From: Caenorhabditis remanei
Lineage: Eukaryota; Nematoda; Chromadorea; Rhabditida; Rhabditidae
Direction of reading: 5' to 3'
DNA: 64,000 nt
Assembly: GCF_010183535.1 (NCBI RefSeq)
Contig: NC_071332.1
Coordinates: forward strand, 744,001 to 808,000
Shown here: positions 28,227 through 40,396 of the stretch, piece by piece
Position numbering within the stretch: position 1 is the first letter of the stretch
Layout: every line of letters starts with the position of its first letter
The notes under the pieces: model-generated
The model's database searches: none
Seen by the model: the letters and a program-made list of their open reading frames with translations, nothing else
What the model was told of the DNA's origin: nothing
Program-made: the position numbers and the translations under genes

Positions 28227-28734
28227 CAGTGTGTCTTATCGAGAGAAAATTCTCGAGAAAAGGAATTCTCGAGAAATTCTCGAGAATTCTCTCGAGAATT
28301 TCTCGAGAATTCTCGAGAATCTCGAGAATAGGTTTTTGAAAATTTTGTTTACTATTTATGGCGCGGTGCGGAATTTCGGAGTGTCGTTGTTTTTTTTGTC
28401 AAATATTTGTATTATTAAAGCTTTATTGACAAAAATATAGTTTATCCATTAGTTATTATTGACATTTTTCTCGATTTAATGAACTCGGTTCTCTTGTTAA
28501 AAATGAATCTCTTTCAATTTAATCTCAATCTCTATTACACTTGTTCACATACTTATTTTAGTAAAATTGGTTTTTTGTGAGTTTTTCGTGAAATCACTCC
28601 TCGAGACCTGAATTTCTCGAGAATTCTCGAGAAATCTCTCGAGAATTTTCGAGAAAAATTTCTCGAGAATTCTCGAGAAATTCTCGAGAGATCTCTCGAG
28701 AATTTTCTCGAGACCGTCTCGAGAAGACACACTG
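28227..28734. mobile_element. hAT-like element with CTCGAGAA arrays (copy 1)
   Basis: Ends CAGTGTGTCT and AGACACACTG, exact 8-bp duplication TATTGAAG (28219-28226, 28735-28742). Subterminal blocks consist of repeated CTCGAGAATT/CTCGAGAAATT, i.e. runs of the palindrome CTCGAG; the 260-bp centre is unique and AT-rich. No coding capacity. A shorter copy is at 44487-44685. Confidence 0.9.
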
Positions 28735-29619
28735 TATTGAAGTGATCATCGAAAAAAAAACTGAATAATTTTTCGCTAACTACTGACGGTTACCAATTTT
28801 CAAAAGCATGTATCTCAAATACTAAAAAGGCTACCAAAAAGTTGTCAACTATAAAAATAAAGTTTTTAATCTGCTAATTTCAAATATGCAAAGAATAATT
28901 TCAAAAAATCGGCTGTAACCTGATTCTGTGACACCGTTCTCTGACCATTCTACCTCAAGAATGTTGTTTTTTATTTTTTTATCTAAATAAGTTGACTTGG
29001 TTCTTCTCTAACATAAAAAGAAGATAGGGGACAAAAAGAAAGAAGTGGTCTGCCCGTTTTATGTGAGAATCTAAAAACTTTTTTATTACTTGAAAAAGAA
29101 AAAAGGAAGAGAGTGAAAACAGAAAAAAAAACACACAGTTCGATGTCTTTATTTTCTTTTTTTTTTGGCAGAAACTTTTGTGTCATCTACGTGTCGATTT
29201 ACGCGGCCTCCCAGAGCTACAGTAACCCGTAATCTTCTTGTGAGAAAAATCCAATTTCCCGCCCGTTTGCTTATTCCAAACCAAACAAAAAAAACGCTGA
29301 AACCCATAAAACGGGGAATTTTCAATCAGCGTGTCCGTCTCGGAATTTTGACGAGGTTTTGCTCCGTTTCTTCTTTCCTTTTCCCGCCACATCACCATAC
29401 AAAAAAGGAAAAAGAAGAGAAGAGAGAGAGAGGGAATAAAAACGTCAAGGGAGAAGAAGAAGAAGAAGAAAAGAATGCTTGCAGCATGTCTTCTTCTTCT
29501 TCTTCGTTTGCTCTCACTTTCAATTCCCTTCTTTTCTTTTTTGGTTATTCTATTCGGGGTTGACTTTCCATTTTTTTCGCTGTTGTGTCGTGTCATCTTT
29601 ACTCAACTCTTTTTGTAGT

Positions 29620-30315
29620 GCTAAAATCGTCGAACTGGTACGGTTTAAAACCGTTCTTAGGACTCGCAATTAGAAATTAGGGAGAATGGGCGGTTCTAAG
29701 TCGTGTCAGTTTAGAAACGGGAGGGCCTCATGATGAGCGGTACCGTTACGGCTAGCGGGAGAATGAACTATGATAAGCTTTTTTCGTTATGGACGGTACT
29801 AAATCGGTAGGGTTCTAGAACGTTTCAAATAGGTCATCCGGACGGTACAGTTCAAAACTGCCCGCCTTAGAAATGGTTCAACTTGGAACCGCCTGAAATG
29901 GAGATGTAGAGTTAGGACGGTTCAAACCCTTTAATCCGTGATAGTTCCAATCCGTATCGGTTTTAAAACGGGATGATTCCAATAGTAAGTCGGTAGGGTT
30001 CTAAAATGGCAACTTTCGAATAAAAACTGCCCGGAACTGTAAAAGTGCAACCAGTGAGAATGAGCAATGTTCAAACCTAGTTTTCCTATAGAGTCTCGAT
30101 TCAAGTCGGTTCTAAAACGGAATGGTTTTAATCCGAAAAAATTCCAGGACGGTATGGTTTATATCCGTCCAGTTTAGAACCGGTACAGATTGGAACCGCT
30201 CAAAACATAACAAACTTTGAATTCAGGAGACGGTTCTAAACCAAGAAGCTGAAAGCCGTTGTAGTTCTGAAACGGGCGGTTCTAAACTGTCCCAGTTCAA
30301 AAACGTTCTAAACTA
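29620..30315. repeat. Degenerate block of ACGGTTCTAAAACGG-type repeats
   Basis: About 700 bp in which short variants of ACGGTTCTAAAACGG, GGTTTAAAACCG and TCGGTAGGGTTCTAGAACG recur on both strands with no fixed spacing. Not coding. Looks like an old low-copy satellite or many short palindromes. Confidence 0.65.
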
Positions 30316-31127
30316 CACAATAGCTACAACCTTTCCCTCGTGACTAATCAGAACTCGAGCAGCAGCAGCTGAATTATATTTTCATCTCAATTTTCAATTT
30401 ACAAACAAACAAGTATCTCGATTCCGAGAAAATATAAGAATATGAGCCGCCTGAGTTTCAGTTTTCCACCTCTCCTCTCACGAGTTTCTCTCCCTAAAGG
30501 TTTGATCTTATGCTAGTTGCTCTCCTTCTTCCTTTTAAGCATGTCAATCATGTAGACACAAATATTTTCTCCTTTCCGAGTTGAAGATTAATTTTAAGAA
30601 GTTTAACGAAAATTTATGAGAAAATGGGTAAACAGAACGATGAACGATGTGGTTTTTTGCTGACTTGTGTTTTCTTCATTTTTCTGAAATCGTTTTTGAG
30701 GTGATCTGATTGGAAACTTGTATCATTAGAAAGCTGAAAACATGAGGATTCTAAATCAATTTTTAGATTAGATCTACCATTAAATTGCAGCGAGTTACAT
30801 AGCTTTTAGTCATGACTACATTGGGAAAAAATCACTATAATTCGAAACCATGTATCTCCGCTCATTTTGATGTTGGATCAAATTTTAAAACAGGTCCCGA
30901 ATCCCTACAATTTCAGCTTCTAGTGGTACAAATTTTCTTTGATAAAATTGAGATTTTCAGATCTCAGAGAGTCAGAAGTAGGCTCTCAGGAAGATTGTAG
31001 TGTAAACAAGATTGTACCTATCTCTATTTGTACTTTTTTGTATAGTGCCAATTGTGGTTTATACCAACACATTATTCTTTCACAAAATACAATTTATGAA
31101 GCTACCTGGTCAAGTTTTATACCTTAA

Positions 31128-31805
31128 TTTTTTGTGAGATACTAGATGAGTAGTGTCTTACTGTAACTCTGGTCAAATTTTGGTACCAGTAGGCCAAAAA
31201 CGACGTCAGTTACATTGTTTGCTCGGCACAGTTCTTACAACTGCGCTCCACCAAAATACTATTGAAAAATGTCTCTTTTTCTCTGCGTCTATCAACTATT
31301 TTCTTCTGTTTCGGTAGAGCGCGGTTGCAAGAAGCGTGTCGTGCTAATTGCAGAGATGATAGGTTTTGGTTAATTTTTTCGGACTTTTATATCGAAAAAG
31401 TGATTTTTAGCTGATTTTTACAGAAATAATTTAGTTTTTCAAAAAAACGTACTCCACCCTCATAGAAATACTAAATGCAACAACTCATAAAGAGCTCAAA
31501 GCTATGGATACGCTCTGTATCGTCAGGAGTCGATGCTCAGCGAATCAGAAAACCGTAGCGTTGCCCTTACTCCTAACCAAACCGACCATCTTTTCTAAAA
31601 ATGACAAACGACTACTGTAGATGCGAGACCTGTACGGTACCTACAGCATCACAAACTGTTTCTAATCGTTCCGGTCAAACTTTTTAAGGGCATTTCGGTG
31701 GGGCGCAGTTGTAAAAACTGTGCCGAGCCAATAATTTAACTAACGTCGTTTTTGGGCTACTCTTACCAAAATTTGACCTAGAGTCTCACAAAAAATTGGG
31801 CAGCG
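31128..31805. repeat. Nested palindrome with TTAGCTCGGCAC-type MITE
   Basis: Outer arms (TTTTTTGTGAGATACTAGAT, CAAATTTTGGTACCAGTAGG, AAAACGACGTCAGTTA) are complemented at 31736-31805. Immediately inside are GCTCGGCACAGTTCTTACAA (31221) and GTAAAAACTGTGCCGAGCC (31712). A full MITE copy occupies 31219-31347. Confidence 0.7.
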
Positions 31806-32495
31806 AGGTAAAGTCAGTCAGTATCACAACAATACCCTTTCTATGTATGTAACAAAATGAATTTCCGCCCGGTCATTTTTCAAATCTCTCTCTCTCTCTC
31901 TATAGACAGAAGACGGATGCGCATTATTTCCGCACGTGAGGGACTTGGGTCCATCTCACTTTCTCTCTTCAAGACAATAGTCAATTCCTTGCTCTTTGAT
32001 TTTCAAAATATGGGGAAATATGATGCCAAGGGGGCGGCTCTTGACACAAAGATTTCATTTCTTTTCTCGTCGTTCCATCGTGTTTCGGAGCACGTGTCTC
32101 CAGTTTTTTAACGACTTCTTCCTTTTTTATGTCTAGACGAGTTAAACCCCCTGGTGTTGCGAGTTCTTTAAAGAAATGTTGTTTTTGGTGTTGGCACCAC
32201 ATCTCTTTTGTTGATTCCCGCGGAAACGCTGTGGTGGGAAAATCGGAAAATCCGCTTCGTTAATAAGCAGATTGACGTAATAGACAGAAATTTTGTTTGC
32301 CACTTTGTTCACAAAAGTTGTTTTTACTCTTTTTAGTGAAAGGCGTAAAATGGATATTGTAGATGAGCAAACGCGCTCCGACGAAATTTTTTTGACTTTG
32401 ACTCCATGTTGCAATAAGTTGACCATATAGAACAAAACTAGGCTTACATTTTTGTAGTTTCCAACTTCTCTATAACTTTTATTACCGCTGAGATA

Positions 32496-32670
32496 TTATG
32501 AATTCATTTTTATCTGTGCATGAGAAGTCCGCGCCGCACTCACGCGGCGGCCACGCCCACCCCGATTTTAACGCTCCGTTCAATTTTTGAACACTGCCGC
32601 AAGAAATGGGCGTGGCCGCCGCGTGAGTGCGGCGCGGACTTCTCATGCACAGATAAAAATGAATTCATAA
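32496..32670. mobile_element. 175-bp TA-flanked MITE (copy 2)
   Basis: The same length, ends (TTATGAATTCATTTTTATCT) and TA duplication (32494-32495, 32671-32672) as 10492-10666. Arms GCGCCGCACTCACGCGGCGG and complement; the central ~40 bp differs in orientation of the ACGCTCCGTTC/ACACTG segment. Confidence 0.85.
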
Positions 32671-33942
32671 TATGGACCTTTGAAGATAAGTCGCTGAAAA
32701 GATTCAAGCAGAGACACAGAGAAGCCAGACACTCTAGCTTCTCTGCGCTCTCTCCCTTCTCCGGATTCTAGGTACCGTATTTCAAAGGTGCATCTCTCGA
32801 AAGCTTCAATAGCTATCAAAAAGTTGTCAACTACAAAAATAATCTACATTTAATTTTACACATTTTCTTAGTTGACAACTTTTTGATAGCTTCACTAGCT
32901 TTCGAGATACGACGCTCAGAACCTCCATCTTTGGGTTTTTTGTGTTGAAACGCTCATATCTCAAAACCCTTGAAAGCTATCAAAAAGTTATTAACAAAAA
33001 TGATCTTTTCTTGATAACCCCGCTGCTTCTAAGCTTAGAAGTCAGACGCTCTAGCTTCTCTGCGTCTCGCTGTCTCTCGCTTCCAGATACCTGACTTTAA
33101 AGGCGCATATCTCAAGAATGTGAATAGCTATTGAAAAATTTTCAACTACAAAAATGAAGAGCTTGACTTGATCCATACAATCAGTACAAATTCAAAAAAA
33201 TTTAATGAAATCTGGCAATTTTTTAGCATAACCAATTTTCTGGCAAAATTTTAGTTTTAAAAGTTTAAACTTTCACCGCTTATATCTTAAAACCTTGAAG
33301 AGCTACCAAAAAGTTGTCAACTACAAAATTAAAGCTCTATTCCCAATCTACAAAACTAGATTAAATTCAAAACAAAAAATTACACCCGACGTCACTCGCC
33401 GCGTCGCTCAACTCTACATCCAAAAATAACTAAGTTTACAAGTACTTTATGTCACAAATCTCTAGACGGCTATGTACAAACAACTCTAATTTCTATGTCT
33501 AGAATATTCTCTTATTCCAATCCGTCAAAAGACACGCAATGGAACGGAGAGCCCCAGGAGAACTAATTGCTTGTTTGGTACCTGCCACACCACATTCTCT
33601 TTTTTTACTCCTCCTCTTTTACTCAAGTAGTCGCTTACAAGACCCTTTTTTTGTGTGTGCTCTCATCAGAATCTGATTCTTGACATCGTCGCGTCGTTTT
33701 CTTTTCAAAAGAAGAGCAGTAATTGGAAATTGAAGAGGGAGGGGGAGCTCCGCGAGCACCAAGAGAGAGAAAGCGGGTTAATCGAAAATTCGAGAGACGC
33801 GTTTTCTTTGATTTTTGGTTTTGAGCTGAAAAAAACTGATGATGTCATTATTCTTTCCGTTCTTCTTAATTGAGAATGCAAATGCGCTCCAATACGAATA
33901 CCGTAATGATTTTCCTTACAGGCCGTCGGCTCCGCTTCCGCA

Positions 33943-36900
33943 ATGTTACGTTCTAAGAAAAAGGACAAGGAGAACGGAAAATCGGAGAAAAAAGAGAAAG
34001 AGGAGAAAAAGAAGACGAAGGGAGATGACGGTGCTGGAAGTAGCAAGACACCCACCATACCGATGATTCGTACAGAGGATTTGGGAGGTAAGCAAGTGCG
34101 CTCTACGGAGACATTTTTATAAAGTGGGGAGTGGACTTTGAGATATTCACATGGTCTTTGCTGATCAGAAATCTGTGTCGTGCTATTTTCGAAAGTAGGT
34201 AGTTATTAGTGTTTTTTCTCAAATTTTTCAAAATTTTTGCGTAGAAAACGACTATGATTTTCAAAATCAGCAGGTTTCGAAGTGTAAGAAGCGAAAAATT
34301 TTCAATTTTGATCATTTTCAGCTGCAAACTGCAAAAACCGCCCGTTTATTCTGCAAGTTTTGCGGGTTTTCTAGAAATAGCAATAGAGCGACATTGGTGA
34401 ACAAAGAACTTTAAAATTTTGTGATATTTGCAATGGAGCGCGATTGCTCAGGCAGAAATTAAACAAATTTTATTAGCTTGGCACAGCTCTACCTTGAAAA
34501 ATGTATCTTTTTCTCTGTGTCTCTCAATTTCGCACACAATTTTCTTCGGTTTCGGTAGAGCGCGGTTGTAAGAAGTGTACCGTGCTAATAAACATGCAAA
34601 AACTGCAAGTTTGCGCCGCCTGTTTTATAAATTTTCAAATTTCTCTGGCTATCAATAGAGCGAGGTTGCTTTGTCCGAAATTTGAAAAAATGGTTTTTTT
34701 TTCGAATTTTTAAAAACTACAAAAATCGTTATAACTTTGCTGTTTTTACCAACCGCCCAACTATAAAAAATGAGGACACACTTCTTAAATTTCCCGTCTT
34801 AGCTAAGCAAATCCCTCGTTTTTTTCCTTCTCAAAAGCCGATTTATAGGCAAGAAATCCGACGATTTATCTTTTTGGAGTTGACTATACGAACTGCTTCA
34901 AACGCGCTCCACCGGAGGCAAATTCAAATTTTAGCTTAAATTTTTTCAATTCGCTGTTTCTTTCGATACTTGTCCACTTTTTGAGCCGATTTATGACAGT
35001 GTTCCCGCATTTTTGAATTTCGCGCCAAAATTTTCGCTTTTTCAACGGAGCGCGGTTGGTTTCGGTACTCAATCGCAGACGCCGTGTGAACAGAGAGCAA
35101 ACCAAGTCTGGAAAATATTTATCAGTTTTTTCAATGAAATTTTCAATGAACAAGTCGTCCAATTTTTCTGTTCAACATGAAGAAATCTGACATTTTTTCA
35201 CTCTGTCGACACAACACATTATTGATGACCAACTTTTTCTTCTTTTCTTCTTTTTTGCTCTCTCTTTCCACTCCCATCTTCTTCTTCTTTTCTCACAGAA
35301 GAGAAAACGTTCTTCTTGTCTTTTCTCTATTCTCCACTGAGCCCTTTTGCCCGCCCTTTAGATTTCTTCTCTGCTTTTTTTTCTTCTCCTATCATCAATT
35401 TGGTTTACCCTTCTCCGGTTTCTCGCGCGTCTTCCCTTTTTTTCTATTTACGCTCCTTTTTTTCTTCGAATCACAAATTAGTTTGATTGGGTTATTTTAA
35501 AATGCGAAAATACGAAAAATAAACACCTAATTAAATTCAAATCCCCCGCGTTAAATCATCAGGGCCGAGGTGGCGTTTCCTAGTCCCCCGGCGCGTGTAC
35601 TCCTCTCGGACAAGACCTTTTTGAAACATTTTCGTGGAGTTTTTAACACTAAAAATCAATTTTTTATTAATTTTAGGCGATATGATACCGGCCGACGCAC
35701 CACCACCAACAAACATCGGACGAGTTAGTAATTATGGAGGAGGTAATTTCATCAAAAATCCAAAAATCCGTGAAAAAATCGAAAAAAAATATTTTTTTAA
35801 ATAAATCAATTAAATCTCAGGACCAATGATACCACGACGAGAGCGGCGTCAATCGAGTAGCATGTTCAACATTTCGCAGAATAGGGAACTCGTGAAGTTG
35901 CCAACGATTAAAGGTAGGAAAATTTTTTTTTTAAACGTTAAAAAAATAATTTTGCAGACGCGGTGCCGGATGAACGAGAGACGTTGTTCATCCAGAAACT
36001 TCGTCAGTGTTGCGTCGTGTTCGATTTCGCGAATGACGCGCTCAGCGACTTGAAATTTAAAGAAGTGAAACGCGCGGCGCTGAACGAACTCGTCGATCAT
36101 GTTTCCGGTGCGGCGAAGGGATCACTTTCAGATGCTGTGTATCCGGAGGCCATTCATATGTTCTCGACGAACTTATTTCGACCATTGAGTCCACCGACGA
36201 ATCCAATTGGGGCGGAGTTTGATCCGGATGAGGATGAGCCCACTTTGGAGGCCGCTTGGCCTCATCTTCAGGTAGGAAACTACTAGGAATAGCTGTTTTG
36301 TTGCGAATTTGTTCGAAAAAGCAGTTTGAAACGAGCTAAGATCGTTTTTTCAGTATATTTCAGCAAAAAAATTGAATCTTTCTTCAAAAATTAGCAAAGA
36401 AGTCCTATTTTTACACATTAACACCTCACAACTCCTATTAATGCTGTAACTCGCTTCAAACACAACTTTATGAGCTGAAAAGTATACCAAAATGTAGATC
36501 TCGGCAAGTTCTATGTCTGTGACGCGAATATTTTAGGTCGATTTCGGCAAAAGGATGGATTTCAACTGATAAACGTCATTTTTTGACTCCAAACTCTGAT
36601 TTAAGGCAGTTTAATGCGATTTCGGCGGTTTTTTTGAGCAAAAACAAGGAAATTTTGGCTCAAACTGAGATTTTTCAGTTCAAAATGTGATTTTCCAGCT
36701 GAAAATCGTAATTTTTCGACTCAAAATTCGAATTTGTTGCTTGAAATTTGAATTTTGGCCCGTGGTACATTAACGATTCGTAGTAAGTCACAGACATAGA
36801 ATTGGCCGAGATCTAAATTTTAGTGTATTGTTCAGCTCATATTATTGAGTTTTCCTTGCTAAATGCGCAATTTTTGGGCTCCGAGACGTTTTGTATCAAG

Positions 36901-39653
36901 AAATTTGAAAATCGAGACATTTCGACACTAAAAAACCATAAATTGAGGCATTTTCTGCTAAAATTTATAACTTTTGCATTGTCCCTCGCTAAAAACCCAA
37001 AAATTCTCATTCCAATTGGTCTCAATTTGAAAATCGAGACATTTCGACACTAAATGTGATGAGAATTCCGGAAATTGACGAATTTTCTGCTCAAATTTAC
37101 TTGAATTCCTTCATTTTCAGCGATTTTCATTCAGTTTTAGTGTTTAAAACCCAAAAATTCTCTCATTTTCCAGTTGGTCTACGAGTTCTTCCTCCGGTTC
37201 CTCGAGTGTCCCGACTTCCAATCTCAAATCGCAAAACGATATATCGACCAGAACTTTATTCTCCGTCTTCTGATGATTATGGACAGCGAGGATCCGAGAG
37301 AACGTGACTTTCTGAAGACAACACTTCACAGAATTTATGGAAAATTCTTGGGTCATCGAGCGTATATCAGAAAACAAATCAATAATATCTTCTATTCATT
37401 CATCTATGAGACAGAGAGACACAACGGAATCGCCGAGCTTCTGGAGATTCTCGGAAGTATTATCAACGGATTCGCTCTTCCGTTGAAAGAAGAGCACAAG
37501 ACTTTTCTGCTCCGAGTGCTCCTTCCACTCCATAAAGTCAAATCACTCTCAGTCTATCATCCACAACTTGCATACTGTGTAGTACAATTCATTGAGAAAG
37601 ATTCATCACTAACGGAGCCAGTGATCAATGGAATGCTCCGATTCTGGCCGAAGCAGCATAGTCCGAAGGAGGTGATGTTTCTCAATGAGTTGGAGGAAGT
37701 TCTCGATGTGATTGAGCCGAATGAATTCCAAAAAATAATGGTTCCATTGTTCTCCCAAATTGCGAGATGTGTTAGTAGTCCTCATTTCCAAGTCGCTGAA
37801 CGGGCTCTCTATTATTGGAATAATGAATATGTGATGTCTTTGGTGGCTGATAATGCGAGAGTTATCATCCCGATCATGTTCCCAGTGTTGTTCAAAAATA
37901 GTAAATCGCATTGGAATAAGACGATTCACGGGCTGATCTACAACGCGCTTAAAATGTTTATGGAAATGAATCAAAAGTTGTTTGACGAGTGCTCCCAAGC
38001 CTATCAAAAAGATCGAGGAAACGAGAAGACGCAGAACGAGGAGAAGGAACGAATCTGGATGACGATTGAGAAGAGAGCCCAAGGAAATCCACAGTATTTG
38101 GAGGTGAAGGAGTTGTTCGCTCGTTTCAATCCTGATGATATCATTTGTACGAGACAGGCGACGGATGAGAGGGGGGAGAAGACCGAGTTGAGCAAGGATG
38201 AGATTTTGAAGAATGCGGTGGGAGTGGTAAGAAAATCGATGAAAATTGATATAGAATTTCAGATTTGGCAGAAGAAAATTGAAGATTTGGTAGAAAATTT
38301 GATAAAAATCGGTTTTTTTTCACATTTTTCAGTAAATTCCGTTTTTTTTTCCTGAATGATTTAGTTAAAAAGAAAATCTGTTAAATTTTCCAATTTTTAG
38401 AGATTTCAGCCAAAATAGCTACATAATTCCAGATTTAGCAGCAGAAAATTGAAAATTTAGAAGAAAAATCGATTTTCTCAAATTTTTCATCTCAAAAACC
38501 CCACTTTCTTTACAATTTTTTCAGTAAATTCCGAGTTTTGTGTTGTTTCCAGAATGATTCTGCTGAAAATGCCTTAAAATTTTCAGAGACAGCCAAAATT
38601 ATATTTTCGAGCAGATTTTTTCATTTTTTGAATAAAAAATGTATTTTTTGTGAAACAACTATTTCAAAAATTACTGAAACAGAAGAAAAAATACTGGAAT
38701 TGCCTTGATTTTAATCAATTTTTTTTTGAAAATTTCGGCAAATCCGGATTTTCGTGCCAATTGTTGTATTTACAGACAGGAGAATCATGCTTTCTGAAAA
38801 CTTTTACCACTAATATGTAATTTTGACAAAAAGTCCGTGCAATTTCAGAATTTTCAGTTTTTCCAGTCAAAACGCATGAATTTGCTTCGGTTTTTCGAAA
38901 ATTTCTGCGAAAAACTGCCTTTTTTGTGCCAAACTTTCTGTTTTTCAACTAAAACATCAGTTAAATTTTAGAAAATTTCAGCTTTCTGTACTATTTTGAA
39001 AACGGATACACTAAATTACAGAAAAAAACGGTTAAATCTAAGCAAAAAGTTGTTCATCTGGAGCAAAAAATTGAAAAAAAAGTTTATTAGCTCGGTACAG
39101 TTCTTACAAATGCGCTCCACCGAAATGCCGTTGAAAAATGTCTCTTTTTCTCTGATTCTCTCAATTTCGCACACAATTTTCTACGATTTCGATAGAGCGC
39201 GGTTGTAAGACGCGTTCCGTGCTATTAGTACGGCACGCTTCTTACAACCGCACTCTATCGAAACCGAAGGAAATAGTGTGCGAAATTGAGAGACACAGAG
39301 AAAAAGAGACATTTTTCAACGGCATTTCGATGGAGCGCATTTGTAAGAACTGTACCGAGCTAATAATATACTGTGTTGCAAAGAATTCACTAAATTCCCC
39401 GATAAGCAAAAATTCGAAAAGTTATCTTTCTTTTCTAGAAAATGACGATAGAAAATCAATTTTTATCAAATTTTTTGTCTTAAATTCCAATTTTCCCCAC
39501 TCATTCCAGAGCTCGCTAAAAGACGACCGCGAATTCGGTCCAAACCACAAGCAATCCGACTTCCCACCGGACGAACAAACGTCGAAAGCGCTCGGCGAGT
39601 ATAAACGGCACGATCCATTCCTCAAAAAAGTGACAAGCTCCGATGAACAGTGA
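33943..39653 (+). CDS. pptr-2: PP2A B56-type regulatory subunit (PPTR-2 orthologue)
   Basis: Six coding exons: 33943-34087, 35677-35742, 35821-35913, 35958-36271, 37174-38226 and 39510-39653, giving 604 aa. It is a B56 (B') subunit that targets and selects substrates for protein phosphatase 2A, in cytoplasm and nucleus. The N-terminus is Lys/Glu-rich ([20 protein letters not shown]). The conserved B56 HEAT-repeat core runs ~100-500, with [52 protein letters not shown] and [39 protein letters not shown] is the gamma/delta-type version, rather than the alpha type, hence pptr-2 rather than pptr-1; this assignment is from memory of the vertebrate paralogues. The C-terminus is hydrophilic. Exon 1 follows a splice acceptor, so an upstream exon or trans-splicing exists; an alternative 5' exon may lie at 27488. 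Confidence 0.9.
34473..34588. repeat. TTAGCTCGGCAC-type MITE in pptr-2 intron 1
   Basis: TTAGCTTGGCACAGCTCT at the left, TAGAGCGCGGTTGTAAGAAG and CCGTGCTAA at the right, TA on both sides. Related copies at 9866, 31219, 39087 and 41751. Confidence 0.7.
36440..36845. repeat. Decayed inverted-repeat element in pptr-2 intron
   Basis: TTTATGAGCTGAAAAGTATA, CAAAATGTAGATCTCGGC and AGTTCTATG are mirrored by CATAGAATTGGCCGAGATCT and TTCAGCTCATATTA. The same arm sequence forms the interior of the element at 45598-45976, so this is an older relative that has lost its GGGCC-rich ends. Confidence 0.65.
39087..39363. repeat. Head-to-head pair of MITEs in pptr-2 last intron
   Basis: Copy one (39087-39227) begins TTAGCTCGGTACAGTTCTTA; copy two (39228-39363) is its inverted counterpart ending CTGTACCGAGCTAA. 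Together they make a ~275-bp palindrome whose centre is GTGCTATTAGTACGGCAC. Confidence 0.8.
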
Positions 39654-40307
39654 TTCCATCGTGTTAATTCTCTTTTCAGTCGGGTTTCTTCTGATTCGTT
39701 TTTTCCCTTTTCCCGTACCGCCCGTTTCATTGCGTTCCTGATTTTTTAAAAATGTCCATTCCATGACTCCTCCCACCCATTCATTCATTTAATTGCTTCC
39801 TTTTATTTCGTCCCCGTTGATAAATTTAAAAAAAAACTTTCTTTTAATCACATTTTCGTGTAAATAACTTGAATTCCGAAAAATTATTTCCTTTTTTCCT
39901 TTTTATCAGTATGTACCATAAGAATAATACCATTCACACCCCATCCCCCTCCCCATCATCATCGAGTTTTCTTAATCTATTTTCACCGTTTTTCTCTTTT
40001 TTGTGCTCTCCACCCCATCCCCTATTATATATTTTTTATTGTGAATCGGATTTTTTAGAAGAAAAAGAAGAAGCATTGAATAAACTCAAAAGCGCCAAAA
40101 CAAGGAAGCATCATCATGGGAATATATATATATATATATATATGCAGCTTCTCATTTCTCCCTTTTTCAAAACAAAAATTGCACTTGCTCGGCGAATATA
40201 AACAAATTCGCTGAAAATTTGTTTGTTTCTTGACGTTTTCTTCTCCTTTCACTCTAACTTTTCCCAAAAATGCTCGCCTTATCACCACCCTGCAACTCAA
40301 CTATTCT

Positions 40308-40396
40308 AGTGGACATTTAGCGCAACTGGTTGTGGTTTTGCCCCCGCGCGCCGACTCCCGGGTTCAATTCCACCCCTCGACAAAACCTTTTTTTTT
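40308..40396 (+). other. tRNA-like A box/B box pattern with T-run
   Basis: TAGCGCAACTGG (40318-40329) fits a pol III A box, GGGTTCAATTCC (40360-40371) a B box, then ACAAAACC and a long T-run at 40388. Flanking arms do not pair as a tRNA acceptor or T stem. Likely tRNA-derived relic or SINE-like unit; compare 15262 and 51250. Confidence 0.4.

Larger units (their letters stand above)
28800..33942. other. Gene-poor region upstream of pptr-2
   Basis: No coding exon supported here; it probably contains 5' UTR exons and promoter of pptr-2, because the coding exon begins after a splice acceptor (TTTCCTTACAG at 33911-33921). Contents: a degenerate ACGGTTC repeat block, a nested palindrome, a 175-bp MITE, dispersed GTTGTCAACTACAAAAA repeats at 32690-33350, and pyrimidine/purine-rich strings near 29400-29520. 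Confidence 0.5.

Noticed and set aside
35177..35500. 107-residue Phe/Ser-rich frame in pptr-2 intron 1
   Set aside because: Pyrimidine-rich low-complexity DNA without exon boundaries or homology.
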